Assembly (NCBI GenBank): GCA_000482145.1
Contig: AUXH01000068.1
Coordinates: forward strand, 1 to 47,533
From: Strigomonas culicis
Lineage: Eukaryota; Euglenozoa; Kinetoplastea; Trypanosomatida; Trypanosomatidae
Direction of reading: 5' to 3'
Length of the DNA stretch: 47,533 nt
Part shown: positions 18,981-28,626 of the stretch, one piece after another
Layout: each line of letters opens with the position of its first letter
Position numbering within the stretch: the stretch's first letter is position 1
Translations under genes and position numbers: made by a program
The notes under the pieces: model-generated
The model's input: the letters and a program-made list of their open reading frames with translations, nothing else
What the model was told of the DNA's origin: nothing
Databases searched by the model: none

Positions 18981-19886
18981 TCACGGCCGCTTCAGCGGCA
19001 TGCGCTGCATCGTCCACGGCAGCCGCGCCGGGACGGCCTGCGCCCCCATCCGCCCGTGGCGGCCGGCGGGCGGGCCGCGCTCGCCCACCACGCCGCGCTC
19101 CACCGACTCCTGCACGCTGCTGGTGTACGCGCTCAGCAGCCGCTGCGCCTCGTGCAGGAAGCCGCGGTGGGGGTACGCCACCGCCACGGCGGGCGCCGCG
19201 GTGGTGCCCGCGCCCAGCTCCCGCAGCGTCCGCTCGACCAGCTGGTGGTGCAGCCGCACCGCCGGGCTCTCGCGCCGCAGCGTGTCGTAGGCGGCGCGCA
19301 GCCGCGGCAGTGAGGAGGTCAGCAGCCCGCCCTCCTCGATTAGAAACTGCAGCGCGGCAAAGAGCGGCCACGTGCTCGCCGGCAGGTCGCCGCCCTTCGC
19401 GAGGTCGGCCACGTCCATCGCGTCGTCGAGGCGGGCGAGCGCGTCCAGCAGCGCGGCGTTCGTGCGGCGGACGAGCTCCGGCGCGCCGCCCTGCAGCGCG
19501 AGCAGCAGCGCATCCGTCGCGCGCAGCACGTGGGCGGCGACAACGCAGGCGTCGAGGTAGTCCGGCAGCTCCGCGTGCAGCTGGGCCTGCACCGCCGCGC
19601 GGTCCGCCACCGGCGCGTCCATCTGAAACAGGAACGCAATGTGCTCCGGCTGGTGGACGACAGGCAGAGGCGCCGGCGCGCCGCCGCTGCCGGCGGCCGC
19701 CGCCCACGCGATGCTGAGCTTGCCCTCACCCTCGTACAGCAGCTGGTGGGCGTCCGCCAGCGCGTGCCCTTGGTCGCCCGCGTCGAGGAGGAGCGTGTGG
19801 GGCTGGCGCAGGCCGCGGAGGAGCAGCAGACTGTGATGCACGGCGGGGTGCCACGCGAGCTGGGACGGGCACTTGACGGCAAACAT
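18981..19886 (-). CDS. Hypothetical protein, 301 residues
   Basis: Not recognised. The start at 19886 (MFAVKCPSQLAW) is the first ATG in frame. The protein is Ala/Leu-rich and mostly helical in appearance, with no predicted transmembrane segment, zinc site or catalytic motif. The N-terminal ~100 residues look alpha/beta (LLYEGEGKLSIAW, HIAFLFQMDAP). The middle (about 120-230) is helical repeats without a clear motif. The C-terminus is basic and Gly/Pro-rich, ending MQRMPLKRP. It lies between mL43 and the COX VIII-like gene inside a mitochondrial cluster, but operon-style logic is weak in trypanosomatids. No obvious mitochondrial presequence beyond a short hydrophobic start. Confidence 0.75.
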   Translation of the reverse strand: MFAVKCPSQLAWHPAVHHSLLLLRGLRQPHTLLLDAGDQGHALADAHQLLYEGEGKLSIAWAAAAGSGGAPAPLPVVHQPEHIAFLFQMDAPVADRAAVQAQLHAELPDYLDACVVAAHVLRATDALLLALQGGAPELVRRTNAALLDALARLDDAMDVADLAKGGDLPASTWPLFAALQFLIEEGGLLTSSLPRLRAAYDTLRRESPAVRLHHQLVERTLRELGAGTTAAPAVAVAYPHRGFLHEAQRLLSAYTSSVQESVERGVVGERGPPAGRHGRMGAQAVPARLPWTMQRMPLKRP

Positions 19887-20409
19887 GGCCACCAACTATA
19901 CTAGAGAGTCTGGGTGTTTGTACTAAATATATAATGCACCACGTGCAAGCTTCTGTGGAGAAGAAAAAAAAAGCTACAAGAAAGGCAAAAGAAAAAAAGG
20001 AGAAAGAGAATAATCAGTTAAATACGGCGCTGTCACACAGAAGAGAGAGAAGGCACAGATGCATAGATCTGGCAATTCAGTGTCACTCTTAGTATGTACA
20101 GTGTTTTGTGTCTTTTTTTGTTGGTGTTCTTCCTATACGCACAAGTAAAGAGTTGTTCTAACGAGAAAGAAGTGCCTTAGTGCACTTTTCATATGCTTGT
20201 ACGCTTCCTAAAAAAAAGTAAATAAATAAGTAAATAAATCCTATAATTTTTTTGATAATTCTTTAAAAACGAGAAAAGGGTAATAACTAGCAATCCTACG
20301 CGTGTATCTTTTGCTTTTTCATAAGGGGAAAAAAAATTCAGTTGTAAGCAAAAAGCATTTTACAAAGGAAAAGAAACAAATAGTAGTCCCATTACGTTCC
20401 TTTATCCGC
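19887..20409. other. 0.5-kb intergenic region
   Basis: AT-rich sequence with purine runs on the plus strand near 19960-20060 (pyrimidine tracts in the transcript, probable splice or polyadenylation signal region). No gene seen. Confidence 0.7.
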
Positions 20410-20883
20410 TTAGATATCCTCCTCCGTCATGGTGAGCATGGGAGGGTTAATGTGGAAGTAGGGGCGGATGAACTTACCGTCCCCGGCCCACACATCACCA
20501 CCGTGCTCCACCGCGTAGTCGCGCGCGTTCTCGCGCTTGAAGTGCTCCGGCCAGTCCTCGAAGTAGATGTGGTAGATGGACGAGTAGAAGAAGGAGACGT
20601 AGGTCACATAGAGGAAGCTGAAGGCGGCGGCCCAGTTGATGACGGAGCGCAGCTTGGTCATGCGGTTGGTGTCGCGGAGACCGAGCTGGTAGGTGGCGCG
20701 CCAGTACCACTCGAAGGTGCGCTTGCGCGACCAGCCGAGCATGTGCATCGGGATGTCGTCCCACGCGGCCTTGTAGCGGTCCTTGGAGTGCATGTCGCCG
20801 CCGAGGAGCGTGCGGCTGGGGCGGAGGGCAAGGGCGCGGTGGGAGGTGGTGAAGCTCACCACAGGGGTCGTGCGACGGAGCAT
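20410..20883 (-). CDS. Cytochrome oxidase subunit VIII-like mitochondrial inner-membrane protein
   Basis: 157 residues. The basic, Ser/Thr/Arg-rich N-terminus (MLRRTTPVVSFTTSHRALA) looks like a mitochondrial presequence. One hydrophobic segment spans about residues 84-106 (NWAAAFSFLYVTYVSFFYSS). The C-terminal part is aromatic and acidic (HIYFEDWPEHFKRENARDY) and ends in MTEEDI. Single-span architecture, size and position close to an mL43 gene match my recollection of the kinetoplastid-specific oxidase subunit named COX VIII in T. brucei. It could instead be an accessory ATP synthase subunit, since both complexes contain many trypanosomatid-specific single-span proteins. Confidence 0.5.
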   Translation of the reverse strand: MLRRTTPVVSFTTSHRALALRPSRTLLGGDMHSKDRYKAAWDDIPMHMLGWSRKRTFEWYWRATYQLGLRDTNRMTKLRSVINWAAAFSFLYVTYVSFFYSSIYHIYFEDWPEHFKRENARDYAVEHGGDVWAGDGKFIRPYFHINPPMLTMTEEDI

Positions 20884-21157
20884 AGCGTTGCTTAGGAGTT
20901 TTCCTTTTTTTCTTGTGTATCGAAAAAAAAATCTGAAAGGGGAGAGAAGAAAGAAAGAGAGATTAAAAAAAAAAAAACGTAATAGAGCACATAATTAGAC
21001 TAGATACGTCCTCAAAGAGGCGCACAAGAACACAGAAACAGACTTTATTGGTGTTGACGCTACTGCCGCAGCGGCGCTTGTTTTGTTTACCTGTTTGACT
21101 TCATATTATTGCAGTTTAAGTTAATGTTACGAAGATACACCCACTGTGAGCAACCCA

Positions 21158-21532
21158 TTACCAAAACTGGTACCACGGCTTCAATTCCATGTACTCCTTC
21201 TCCGACCACTTTTTATTCTTCACAAGACACTTCATCAGAGCCTGACGCTCCACGTTGCACGTCGCGGTGCGCCCGCCCAGACGCATCTCTGGCGGGCAGA
21301 GCAGCGAGCACTTGACCAGCTCCGTGTTCATGTTGTAGCAGGGGTGCTTCTTGTGCATGTTCAACTTGGCAGGGCGGACCACTTCCTGGTTGTACTCGCG
21401 CACGCCTTGCTCTTTCCATCCCGAAACGATTTCTAAATTATTCGCATCATCGTGGGAGTAAATCATGTTGTGGATAATGTGGCCGCCGCTGATGCGCCCG
21501 GGGTTGGCGGGAGCGTCGGGGTCGGCACTCAT
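21158..21532 (-). CDS. Twin CX9C (CHCH-type) mitochondrial protein
   Basis: 124 residues. Cys65 and Cys75 are separated by nine residues, as are Cys92 and Cys102, with one more Cys at 79. This is the twin CX9C arrangement of intermembrane-space proteins oxidised by Erv1 (and Mia40 where present), such as COX assembly factors, COX6B and complex I subunits. There is no presequence, as usual for the class. The tail is aromatic (MELKPWYQFW). Its direct neighbours are the COX VIII-like and bL36m genes, so a respiratory-chain subunit or assembly role is likely but not shown. The spacing between the two helices (16 residues from C75 to C92) is on the long side. Confidence 0.72.
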   Translation of the reverse strand: MSADPDAPANPGRISGGHIIHNMIYSHDDANNLEIVSGWKEQGVREYNQEVVRPAKLNMHKKHPCYNMNTELVKCSLLCPPEMRLGGRTATCNVERQALMKCLVKNKKWSEKEYMELKPWYQFW

Positions 21533-21806
21533 GCGCGGTCGCGAAGGGGGATACTAACGGTACCTGCTGCTGCGACCGTAAGATGAAGAGAGAAGAGTGG
21601 GGAAGTGTACATCAGATTCATTTCAGCGAGAGTGCTGTCCTTACATATGAGTGGCACAGAAGGAAAGTGCTTTATCGGTCTATTGCAACGGTTTGTGTTA
21701 TTCAAGATGCGTGTAACAACCAAGCCAAACAAAAAAGACCACTAACTAACTCGAAACGGACAACAATGAGAACGAGGAGGAACAAAAATAAAAAAAAAGA
21801 ACAACG

Positions 21807-22367
21807 TCATGTAGGAAAGGGGAACCTAGTCTGCCATCTGTTGTTGTAAATACCTATGCCTGTAATCGCCCGCGATATGCCCCGTCGCTCCTGCTCAATC
21901 AGCCGCGTCTTTGTGGTCAGACCCTGCGACCGCCGCTCGTTGTTCATTCCCTTCGCGTCCTCCCGCGCGATGTGCATGCCGGTGCGTGGGTGGATGTTCA
22001 CGGGCATGTACTTGTAGTACTGGTACGGCTGCTGCTTGCCCCACGTCCACGTCGGTTCCAGCCAGATCTCCCGCTGGTTGTGCGCCGTTGGGTTCGCCGG
22101 GCAGCGGATCGTCAGCGCGTCGTGGATCCAGCGGAAGCGGCAGTGCTCGCAGTGCAGCTTGAGGCGGTCGCGGGGGACCAAGTTGGGGTGCTTGTCCGTC
22201 GGGCCCTCCAGCTGCTTCGTCCGGTGCGTCGTGTGGCCGTCGAAGTTGTTGGGCGGGTTCAGGATGCCCTTGTTGCGCGGCCCCGAGGAGTACCCGAGCG
22301 GAAAGAAGTTGAGAAGCGCCGTCGTGGGGCGGAGCCCCAGGCGGCGGACCTGCGAGAACCGTAGCAT
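21807..22367 (-). CDS. Mitochondrial ribosomal protein bL36m
   Basis: 186 residues starting MLRFSQVRRLGLRP, a good mitochondrial targeting sequence. A zinc-ribbon-like core near residues 69-100 reads RLKLHCEHCRFRW...IRCPANPTAHNQRE, matching the bL36 pattern of two Cys two residues apart, a third Cys 12 residues later, and a downstream His followed by basic residues. Bacterial bL36 is only ~38 residues, so N- and C-terminal extensions make up most of this protein, which is normal for trypanosomatid mitoribosomes. It would bind zinc and sit in the large subunit near the A-site finger and GTPase region. With mL43 this makes two large-subunit proteins within 4.5 kb. Confidence 0.7.
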   Translation of the reverse strand: MLRFSQVRRLGLRPTTALLNFFPLGYSSGPRNKGILNPPNNFDGHTTHRTKQLEGPTDKHPNLVPRDRLKLHCEHCRFRWIHDALTIRCPANPTAHNQREIWLEPTWTWGKQQPYQYYKYMPVNIHPRTGMHIAREDAKGMNNERRSQGLTTKTRLIEQERRGISRAITGIGIYNNRWQTRFPFPT

Positions 22368-23100
22368 CCCTGCACGCGTGCGTGGGGGAGGTCCTCAATG
22401 CCTAAGAACTAATCTAAGGGAATAGATTAACGAAGAAAGAGGAAGAGGGAGAGTGGTTAAGCGAGCTTACATCGCTAGTGCGGAACTTATAGCAGTTTGT
22501 TCCCATAGTATGTATGGTTGCTTGACCCTTTTTGTTGTAGTTGTCTGTGCTGTCTTTGCTTTTATATGTAAATGTATTATACTGCTGCCGTTTTTCCTTC
22601 ACTGGTGGAGTTCAGGATAGTACCTTGAGATAATGATGCAGCAAAAACGTAAAAACACAATGAACAATAAGTGTTCTTCTTTATGATACGAAACAAAAGT
22701 AAAAAAAAAATCAAAAATCAAAAAAGGGGAAAAAGGGAGCTCTTCTGTCAACTTACGAATGTACTCTTCTACTTTAAATAGCAATTTGTGAGAAAAGAAG
22801 AACAAGCACAGACAGTTTTTTTTTTTTTTGCTATATTACGCGCAATGTGCACTTACTGTAAGAAAGCTAAGCAAATAGATACACACATATATATAATATA
22901 TATGTGTGTAGGTATAGATTGTAAAAGGAGAAAGAAAAAAATAGAAACAAACGGTCCAGAAAAGGGTTATTTCTGTTGCTCTCAATGAACCAGTAAAGAG
23001 GCAAGAAAAGCAACAAAACGCTTACTCATTAATGAAGAATTCAACAAATAAAAAAAAAAGAAAGAAAAAAAAGAGGGGAGTGATTGGGGAAAACCACTAT
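22368..23100. other. 0.7-kb intergenic region
   Basis: Near the bL36m ATG the plus strand is AG-rich (22433-22455), giving a pyrimidine tract in the transcript. The first transcript AG downstream of it lies near 22418. The rest is AT-rich 3' UTR of the LRR gene. An AGTGGTTAAGC string near 22451 recalls a tRNA D-arm, but no other tRNA parts follow. Confidence 0.7.
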
Positions 23101-25506
23101 TTAATTTGCATCCTCTGTCAGAACAACTTGCTTTCTCATACGCTCCACTGCATCGTGCGACAATCTACAGTTCGGTAGACACTGTTTCACATACAGCACC
23201 TCCTCCAGCGGGACATTGGTCAATCTCACGTTTAGTTTCTGCAGTTTCTTGCAACATGCCAGTCGGCTGATGTTAGACTGGATCAATGAATACGAAAGAT
23301 TCAGTTTTTTCAATTCCGAGGCGCGCTCGAGACCGGTCAACCCCTCGGAGGTGATGAGGCTGTTGGACGCGAGGATCTCCTCCACGTTGGGGCACGCGCC
23401 CACGTGGCCTATACAACGGATGGACGTGTAGGCCATGAGCAGCTGCCGGAGCGAGACGAGGTGCGTCACCTCGGTGAACCCGTCGTCCATCAGTGGCGTG
23501 TTCGAGACGTTGAGCTCCTCCAGCTGCGAGCACCCGACAAGCTCGTTCACCGAAGTGATTCGTGTCTTGGCAAGGTCGAGGCGGATCAGGTCGGTCATGG
23601 CACTGATGCCCGCGACGCTTGTAATGGGCGTGCGATACAGTATAAGCGTTTGCATCTTGGTGCAGCTGCAGAGAGGGGTGATGCTATCCACGGAGGTCTC
23701 GCCTAGGTCCACCTCCTGCAGCCCGACACAGGTGCGGAGCGCATCGATGCCCGCCGTCGTCACCTTGGTGGACCAGAGGTTGAGGAGCTTCAGATTCACA
23801 CACCCTTCCAGGCAGGAAACGGAGTTCAGCTTACAGTTCGTGATGGTGAGAGAAGTGAGGTTTGGTATCCGCGCGATCCCGTCGATGGCGCCCACCTTGC
23901 GGATCCAGCTGCTCTTGATGCACAGCTCCTGCAACGACAGACTGCTGCACAGACACTGAACACTGCTCACCTTCGTTCTCGAAATAATGAGCTGCTCGAG
24001 CGCCGGTGCCTCCCCCAACAGCTGTATCCCGGTGTCTGTAACAGGGGTGCCGAACAGATCCAACTTCCTCAACCGCGCGAGCTTGGCCAGCGCGGCCACA
24101 TCTGTGACCTGCGTGTGCGCAAGGGAGAGGTCCTCGAGGTCGCCCAGCTGGTCGATGCCCGCGATGCCGGCGTCGTTCACGCTTGTGCTTTTAAGATAGA
24201 GCCGCTTGAGGGCATGGGCGCCCGCGACCAGTGGCGCAATGGACGAAATGACCGTGTCGATGAGCGAGAGATGTTCCAGGTACACGAGGTGGCACAGGGC
24301 CCGGATGCCCTCGTTTGTGACTTTGGTCTTGGAGAGGTTGAGGGCAGCGAGAGACCAGCAGAGGCCGACAGAGTCGACATCGACAACAGCCGTATTCGTC
24401 AAATCGAGGTTGCGCAAAGACGTAAAGTTATCGATCCCTTGTAGTCCTTCGGATGTGATGGCGGACCCGGCTAGCTGCAGCATGTGGAGCGTGGCGTAGT
24501 TGGTCAAGAACCGCAGCGATGTCACCTTCGTATAAGATAAAAACAGCTCTTCTAAGTTTACGAGGTCGCTCAAGTCAGTCAGGTCCTCATTGACAATGTC
24601 GCACGAGGCGAGATTGAGAGAGCGGATGGAAGCGCACCAGTGCATACCCGAAAAGCTCACCTTATTTGCAAGATAGCTCACGTCCAGGCGGCGCAGGTAG
24701 TGGAGAGGAGCCAGGTCGGAGAAGGGCCGGTAGCGCTCAATCTCCTCCTCACTGTGCTCCGTGACTTGATCGTCGTCAATCATCAGCGTGCCCCGCTCGA
24801 TCGCTGCGCCCCGCAGCTCCAGCTCACGCAGCAAGGGGCACAGCTTGCCGATAAACTGGAGGGAGGGGATCCGGAAGTAGGAGAGATCCAGCGATGTCAA
24901 GGTAGAGGCGTTGGCGTTCAGCAGAGTAAGAAACTCAGCGGTGCCCATGGGTGTGTGGCGGCTGCGGAACGTGTGCATGTCCTGGGGAAGAGCCAGAAAA
25001 GGCATGTACCCCGGCGGTGTGGCACGCAGGCGACAGTGAATGAATTCGAGCTGTCGCACCAGTCCGAGAGACATTACTTCTCCCAGACAGGTTTCGTACG
25101 CCTTGGGGCTGGTGATGGCAGCGGGCAGGCCTGCCTCGGCGGTGCTCTCACTAGACCCCTGCCCACGGTCGTTACCGACAAAGCGGAGATACAGATCGCA
25201 CTGCTTGATGTCGCGCAGAGGGGGCTCCCCTTCCGCTGACGGCATCAGCTCCGTGACCGTTCGCAAGCGAAGCCACCACCGGGCGTATAAGACGCCCTCC
25301 ACATTCTCTACGGTGCAGTTGAGATGATGAGTGTAACTAGCCTCGTCATAGAGACACCTGTACCGGTTGCAGTTAACTTCTACGCCGTTCTTGGCGCTCT
25401 CCGCAGAGGACCGAAACCGAGGGCTTGCGCATACCAAAGAGAGAGGCGGCTTTGAAAAATACTGCAATACTTTGAAAATGGCGGCGCTATTAATAGCATC
25501 AACCAT
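23101..25506 (-). CDS. Leucine-rich repeat protein
   Basis: 801 residues from the ATG at 25506 (MVDAINSAAIF). The upstream in-frame stretch is hydrophobic leader read-through and was excluded. From about residue 200 to 780 there are roughly 20-25 repeats of 23-24 residues with the pattern L..L.L..T.V.....L, for example LRNLDLTNTAVVDVDSVGLC and LEDLSLAHTQVTDVAALAKL. This is the LRR type common in trypanosomatids (LRRP family). The N-terminal ~150 residues are non-repeat and have no F-box or RING that I can identify. There is no signal peptide or membrane anchor, so a cytosolic or nuclear binding scaffold is likely. The ligand is unknown. Codon use is less GC-biased than in the genes at 5-20 kb. 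Confidence 0.88.
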   Translation of the reverse strand: MVDAINSAAIFKVLQYFSKPPLSLVCASPRFRSSAESAKNGVEVNCNRYRCLYDEASYTHHLNCTVENVEGVLYARWWLRLRTVTELMPSAEGEPPLRDIKQCDLYLRFVGNDRGQGSSESTAEAGLPAAITSPKAYETCLGEVMSLGLVRQLEFIHCRLRATPPGYMPFLALPQDMHTFRSRHTPMGTAEFLTLLNANASTLTSLDLSYFRIPSLQFIGKLCPLLRELELRGAAIERGTLMIDDDQVTEHSEEEIERYRPFSDLAPLHYLRRLDVSYLANKVSFSGMHWCASIRSLNLASCDIVNEDLTDLSDLVNLEELFLSYTKVTSLRFLTNYATLHMLQLAGSAITSEGLQGIDNFTSLRNLDLTNTAVVDVDSVGLCWSLAALNLSKTKVTNEGIRALCHLVYLEHLSLIDTVISSIAPLVAGAHALKRLYLKSTSVNDAGIAGIDQLGDLEDLSLAHTQVTDVAALAKLARLRKLDLFGTPVTDTGIQLLGEAPALEQLIISRTKVSSVQCLCSSLSLQELCIKSSWIRKVGAIDGIARIPNLTSLTITNCKLNSVSCLEGCVNLKLLNLWSTKVTTAGIDALRTCVGLQEVDLGETSVDSITPLCSCTKMQTLILYRTPITSVAGISAMTDLIRLDLAKTRITSVNELVGCSQLEELNVSNTPLMDDGFTEVTHLVSLRQLLMAYTSIRCIGHVGACPNVEEILASNSLITSEGLTGLERASELKKLNLSYSLIQSNISRLACCKKLQKLNVRLTNVPLEEVLYVKQCLPNCRLSHDAVERMRKQVVLTEDAN

Positions 25507-25696
25507 TGAAAACTGTTTTTTGAGAAAGAGAAGGGAGGGAAGACATGCATAAGTGGCGTTTGAAAGAAACAAGGAAGGAACGAGGAGAGAGAAAAGAGGG
25601 GGGAAAGCGAAACGCCACAACAAAGTGAAGTAAAAGAAGACTTGCTTAGCAAAGCAAGCGGTGTGCACGAGTTGGAGTTATGGTTATTACAAGGGA

Positions 25697-26506
25697 TTAG
25701 CTTAAGCGAAAGAGATTAACGTGGTCTGACTCACACACGTCCACGTTGCCGGCGATGATCAGCGAGTGCAGCGGCTCTCCAAAGTCAACATCCATCAGCT
25801 GCGCCATCGTCCCTGCAACAACTTGCTGCGTGGTGGATCCGATGCGCGCGAGGCCCACTGCAAAAGTGCTGCCATCTTCTGCAACGGCACCAAGCTTCTT
25901 GCTGCGCTCTACCTCTAGCACCTGCTCAAGAGCTTGCTTAATCGTCATGAAGCGTGCAGGTTCATAGATTTTGCGACCACGAGCCAGATTTTCATCCGAA
26001 ATTTCCTTCACCTTAATGTCCAAGAGAAGAAGAGTGTGTAATCCAGCGGCACGGTTCGTTTTGAGGCGTTCGTACCACGAGTCCGGCCTCCACGTGTCGG
26101 TCCAGAAGCACAGCGACAAAACCTGTCCGAACCGATATAACTGAAGCCCACAGCACCCAACAGCATTAATGATGGACGCGTTGTGGATACAATGGCAAGG
26201 AACCTTCATTTCGTGGCAGCGAACAATCAAATCGGAGTGCGTGGTGGCACCAAACACATCACCGACCACGAGCAGGACGACCTTCTTCTCTGCAACATCC
26301 TTCAGTATATCTCCTGACTCGACCATTTCGCGGTCTGCAACAGTAACTTCCTTTCCGTAGATTTCACTGAGCTGAGCAGCATTGCTGTTAATGAGGAACG
26401 AGGTGTACGCCTCCAGGAAGACAATATCAGCATCCTTGACAGCCGCCAGACCCTTGAGAGTGATGTCCTGAGCATCCCCCAAGCCGAGTCCAATCATTGT
26501 AAACAT
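25697..26506 (-). CDS. DPH5: Diphthine synthase (diphthamide biosynthesis methyltransferase)
   Basis: 269 residues, the usual length for the family. The N-terminus MFTMIGLGLGDAQDITLKGL is the SAM-binding start of the tetrapyrrole-methylase fold. It is followed by DADIVFLEAYTS, VVLLVVGDVFGATTHSDLI and IHNASIINAVGCCGLQLYRFG, all hallmarks of Dph5. The enzyme uses S-adenosylmethionine to methylate the modified histidine of elongation factor 2 during diphthamide formation in the cytosol. The C-terminus contains IGSTTQQVVAGTM and GEPLHSLIIAG, also conserved. The gene is complete and lies 190 bases from the LRR gene start. A strong pyrimidine tract and AG precede the ATG. Confidence 0.95.
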   Translation of the reverse strand: MFTMIGLGLGDAQDITLKGLAAVKDADIVFLEAYTSFLINSNAAQLSEIYGKEVTVADREMVESGDILKDVAEKKVVLLVVGDVFGATTHSDLIVRCHEMKVPCHCIHNASIINAVGCCGLQLYRFGQVLSLCFWTDTWRPDSWYERLKTNRAAGLHTLLLLDIKVKEISDENLARGRKIYEPARFMTIKQALEQVLEVERSKKLGAVAEDGSTFAVGLARIGSTTQQVVAGTMAQLMDVDFGEPLHSLIIAGNVDVCESDHVNLFRLS

Positions 26507-26526
26507 GTTTTCTCGTCATACAAAGA

Positions 26527-26559
<33 letters not shown>

Positions 26560-26912
26560 AAGAAACAGAAACAGAAATGTCAAAGGCAACAAGTAAATAT
26601 GCAAAGCTGTGTATGATAAAGAGTAAACCTTAAAACAAAAAAGTATGGGAAATGTTTGCATGTGCAATTCAAGAGATGAGACAAGTGATAAAGGCGCAAC
26701 GCATGAAACATGGATGGTAGCCCACACTTGTATTTGTTTTTCTTTTTCTTTTTAAACCAACACCGCAGTAGTATAGTCAAGTTGACTTTTTTTTTTCTCC
26801 GAAAGAAAACAATTGTTACTTTGTTGGAGAATCATCTCCAAAGTATAAAGAAAGAGAAAGAAACAGAAAAGGAAGAAAATCAACGAAAGATATTGTCATT
26901 AAAATCACATCT
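26507..26912. other. 0.4-kb intergenic region
   Basis: Holds the DPH5 splice signals on its left and the 3' UTR of the UDP-glucose dehydrogenase gene on its right. No gene seen. Confidence 0.75.
26512..26575 (-). promoter_or_regulatory. Trans-splice acceptor region of DPH5
   Basis: The transcript strand has a ~50-base CT-rich tract (26525-26575) and then AG at 26513-26512, six to eight bases before the ATG. A very short 5' UTR is implied. Confidence 0.65.
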
Positions 26913-28391
26913 CTACATGGACAAAAGATTAGAGTTCGATTTGCCAATGCTGAAAATGTGGAAGCCAATCTTCTGAACCTTCTCAACATCGAGGACAAGC
27001 CTACCATCAAAAATGAAGGCAGGCTTTTTCATCCTTTGGAAGACTTCTTCGTAGTTGAGTGTCTTGAATTCATCCCACTCAGTGAGGATAGCAATTGCAT
27101 ACGTCTGGTTGACAGCTTCCAGCGCAGAGGGCACCACCTTCACATGCGCTTGCAAGAAAGCCCCCAAGGGATTCTCTACTTTCTTGGGTAGCTGCACACA
27201 GATCTTCTCCTTTTCAATGCAGTACTCGAGCTCAGAGAAGATCATTTCGACCGGCACCTTGGGGTCGTAGATTCGCAGCTTCGCCCCCTCCTGGAGCAGG
27301 CGTGCGCACACATAGATGGCAGGGCTCTCGCGGGTATCACCTGTATCCTTCTTGAAAGCGAACCCAAAGATGGCAATCTCCTTGTTACGGACCGTGTCAA
27401 AGCAGCCATGGATGATGGTTTGATAGAATCGCTCCTTCTGGTAATTATTCATCAACACCACCTGCTCCCAGTATGCAGCAGCCTGCTTCAGGTCCATGGT
27501 TTCGCAGAGGTATACCAAGTTTAGAATGTCTTTCTGAAAGCAAGAGCCTCCAAAGCCGACGGAAGCCTGCAAGAAATTAGCTCCAATGCGCTTGTCATGG
27601 CCGATCGAACGCGCCACCTCAGTGATATCTGCACCCGCTTTTTCACAAAGGGCCGAGATGGAGTTGATGGAGGAAACGCGCTGCGCCAGAAAAGCGTTGG
27701 CAACAAGCTTAGAGAGCTCACTGGACCACAGGTTGGTGGAGACAATCCGTTCCCGTGGAACCCAATTGGCATACACAGATGCAAGAGTGGCAATTGATTC
27801 GGGGTCTTGTCCACCAATGAGCACACGGTCGGGGTTTTCGAGATCCTTCATGGCGGTGCCTTCCGCCAAGAACTCGGGATTGCTCAGGACAGAGAAGCGT
27901 GTCTTGCGGTCACCGGAGTTACAGTTCTGCAGAATATGCTGGATAGTAACGCTGCAGCGTACCGGGACAGTACTCTTCTCCACCACAATCACATGGCGGT
28001 CCTCTTTGACAACGTCTGCGATAAGGCGCGAGCAGCTTTCGATGTAGCACAGATCGGCTGCTCGTCCCGCACCCACGCCGTACTCTTTTGTAGGCGTGTT
28101 TACGGCGATAAAAATGATATCCGCCTTTGTTAGGACAGCGCTGTCCGATGTGAAAAACAGATTTTTATTGCGAACCGCAAACACAATTTCAGCGAGACCG
28201 GGCTCATAAATGGGGAGTCCGCTTTTTCCATCCAAAGAACTTGGAACAGGACAATTCCACGCAGCGATACGACCCTCAGAAATATCAAATACATGAACAT
28301 TGATATGGGGACACTTGTTCGCAATCATTGCCATGGTTGGTCCTCCCACATAGCCTGCGCCAATGCAGACAATATTCTTTACTTCAGACAT
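26913..28391 (-). CDS. UGDH: UDP-glucose 6-dehydrogenase
   Basis: 492 residues, close to animal and plant UGDH. It oxidises UDP-glucose to UDP-glucuronate with two NAD+. Visible are the Rossmann loop [16 protein letters not shown] (residues ~9-24), [22 protein letters not shown], the substrate region [12 protein letters not shown], and the catalytic Cys in [19 protein letters not shown] (~280), with [16 protein letters not shown] near 340. All key residues appear intact. The product can feed UDP-xylose and glucuronate-containing glycoconjugates. No decarboxylase gene is nearby. There is no clear peroxisomal or glycosomal C-terminal signal (ends LLSM). From memory, the gene is patchily distributed among trypanosomatids. 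Confidence 0.95.
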   Translation of the reverse strand: MSEVKNIVCIGAGYVGGPTMAMIANKCPHINVHVFDISEGRIAAWNCPVPSSLDGKSGLPIYEPGLAEIVFAVRNKNLFFTSDSAVLTKADIIFIAVNTPTKEYGVGAGRAADLCYIESCSRLIADVVKEDRHVIVVEKSTVPVRCSVTIQHILQNCNSGDRKTRFSVLSNPEFLAEGTAMKDLENPDRVLIGGQDPESIATLASVYANWVPRERIVSTNLWSSELSKLVANAFLAQRVSSINSISALCEKAGADITEVARSIGHDKRIGANFLQASVGFGGSCFQKDILNLVYLCETMDLKQAAAYWEQVVLMNNYQKERFYQTIIHGCFDTVRNKEIAIFGFAFKKDTGDTRESPAIYVCARLLQEGAKLRIYDPKVPVEMIFSELEYCIEKEKICVQLPKKVENPLGAFLQAHVKVVPSALEAVNQTYAIAILTEWDEFKTLNYEEVFQRMKKPAFIFDGRLVLDVEKVQKIGFHIFSIGKSNSNLLSM

Positions 28392-28474
28392 GTCAGCAAA
28401 CGGTAATGAAAGTTATGCAATGGTATAAAAAAGAAAGCCAGAATGATACTAGAACGAGAAATAAAAAAGAATAG

Positions 28475-28540
28475 CTGATGCAACATAAGGGTAGAAAAGT
28501 GAAAAAAAGAAAAAGAACAAAAAATAGAAACAGCAGCAAC
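28475..28540 (-). promoter_or_regulatory. Probable trans-splice acceptor region of UGDH
   Basis: The transcript strand carries a T/C-rich tract (about 28498-28540) followed by a CAG at 28477-28475, giving an 83-base 5' UTR. Other AGs closer to the ATG are possible. Confidence 0.4.
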
Positions 28541-28626
28541 AACAACAACAACAACAGCATAAAGGAATAAAAAGTAAGAAAAAAGAGCAAGCTATCGATA
28601 AAGATAAAAGAAAATGTGGTTTAAGG

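Noticed and set aside
22445..22520. tRNA-like string (AGTGGTTAAGC) near the bL36m leader
   Set aside because: No matching acceptor stem, anticodon arm or T-arm consensus; it overlaps the pyrimidine tract region of bL36m.
25507..25668. N-terminal extension of the LRR protein as a signal peptide
   Set aside because: The hydrophobic stretch comes from pyrimidine-rich leader that should contain the splice site; the ATG at 25506 is the better start.
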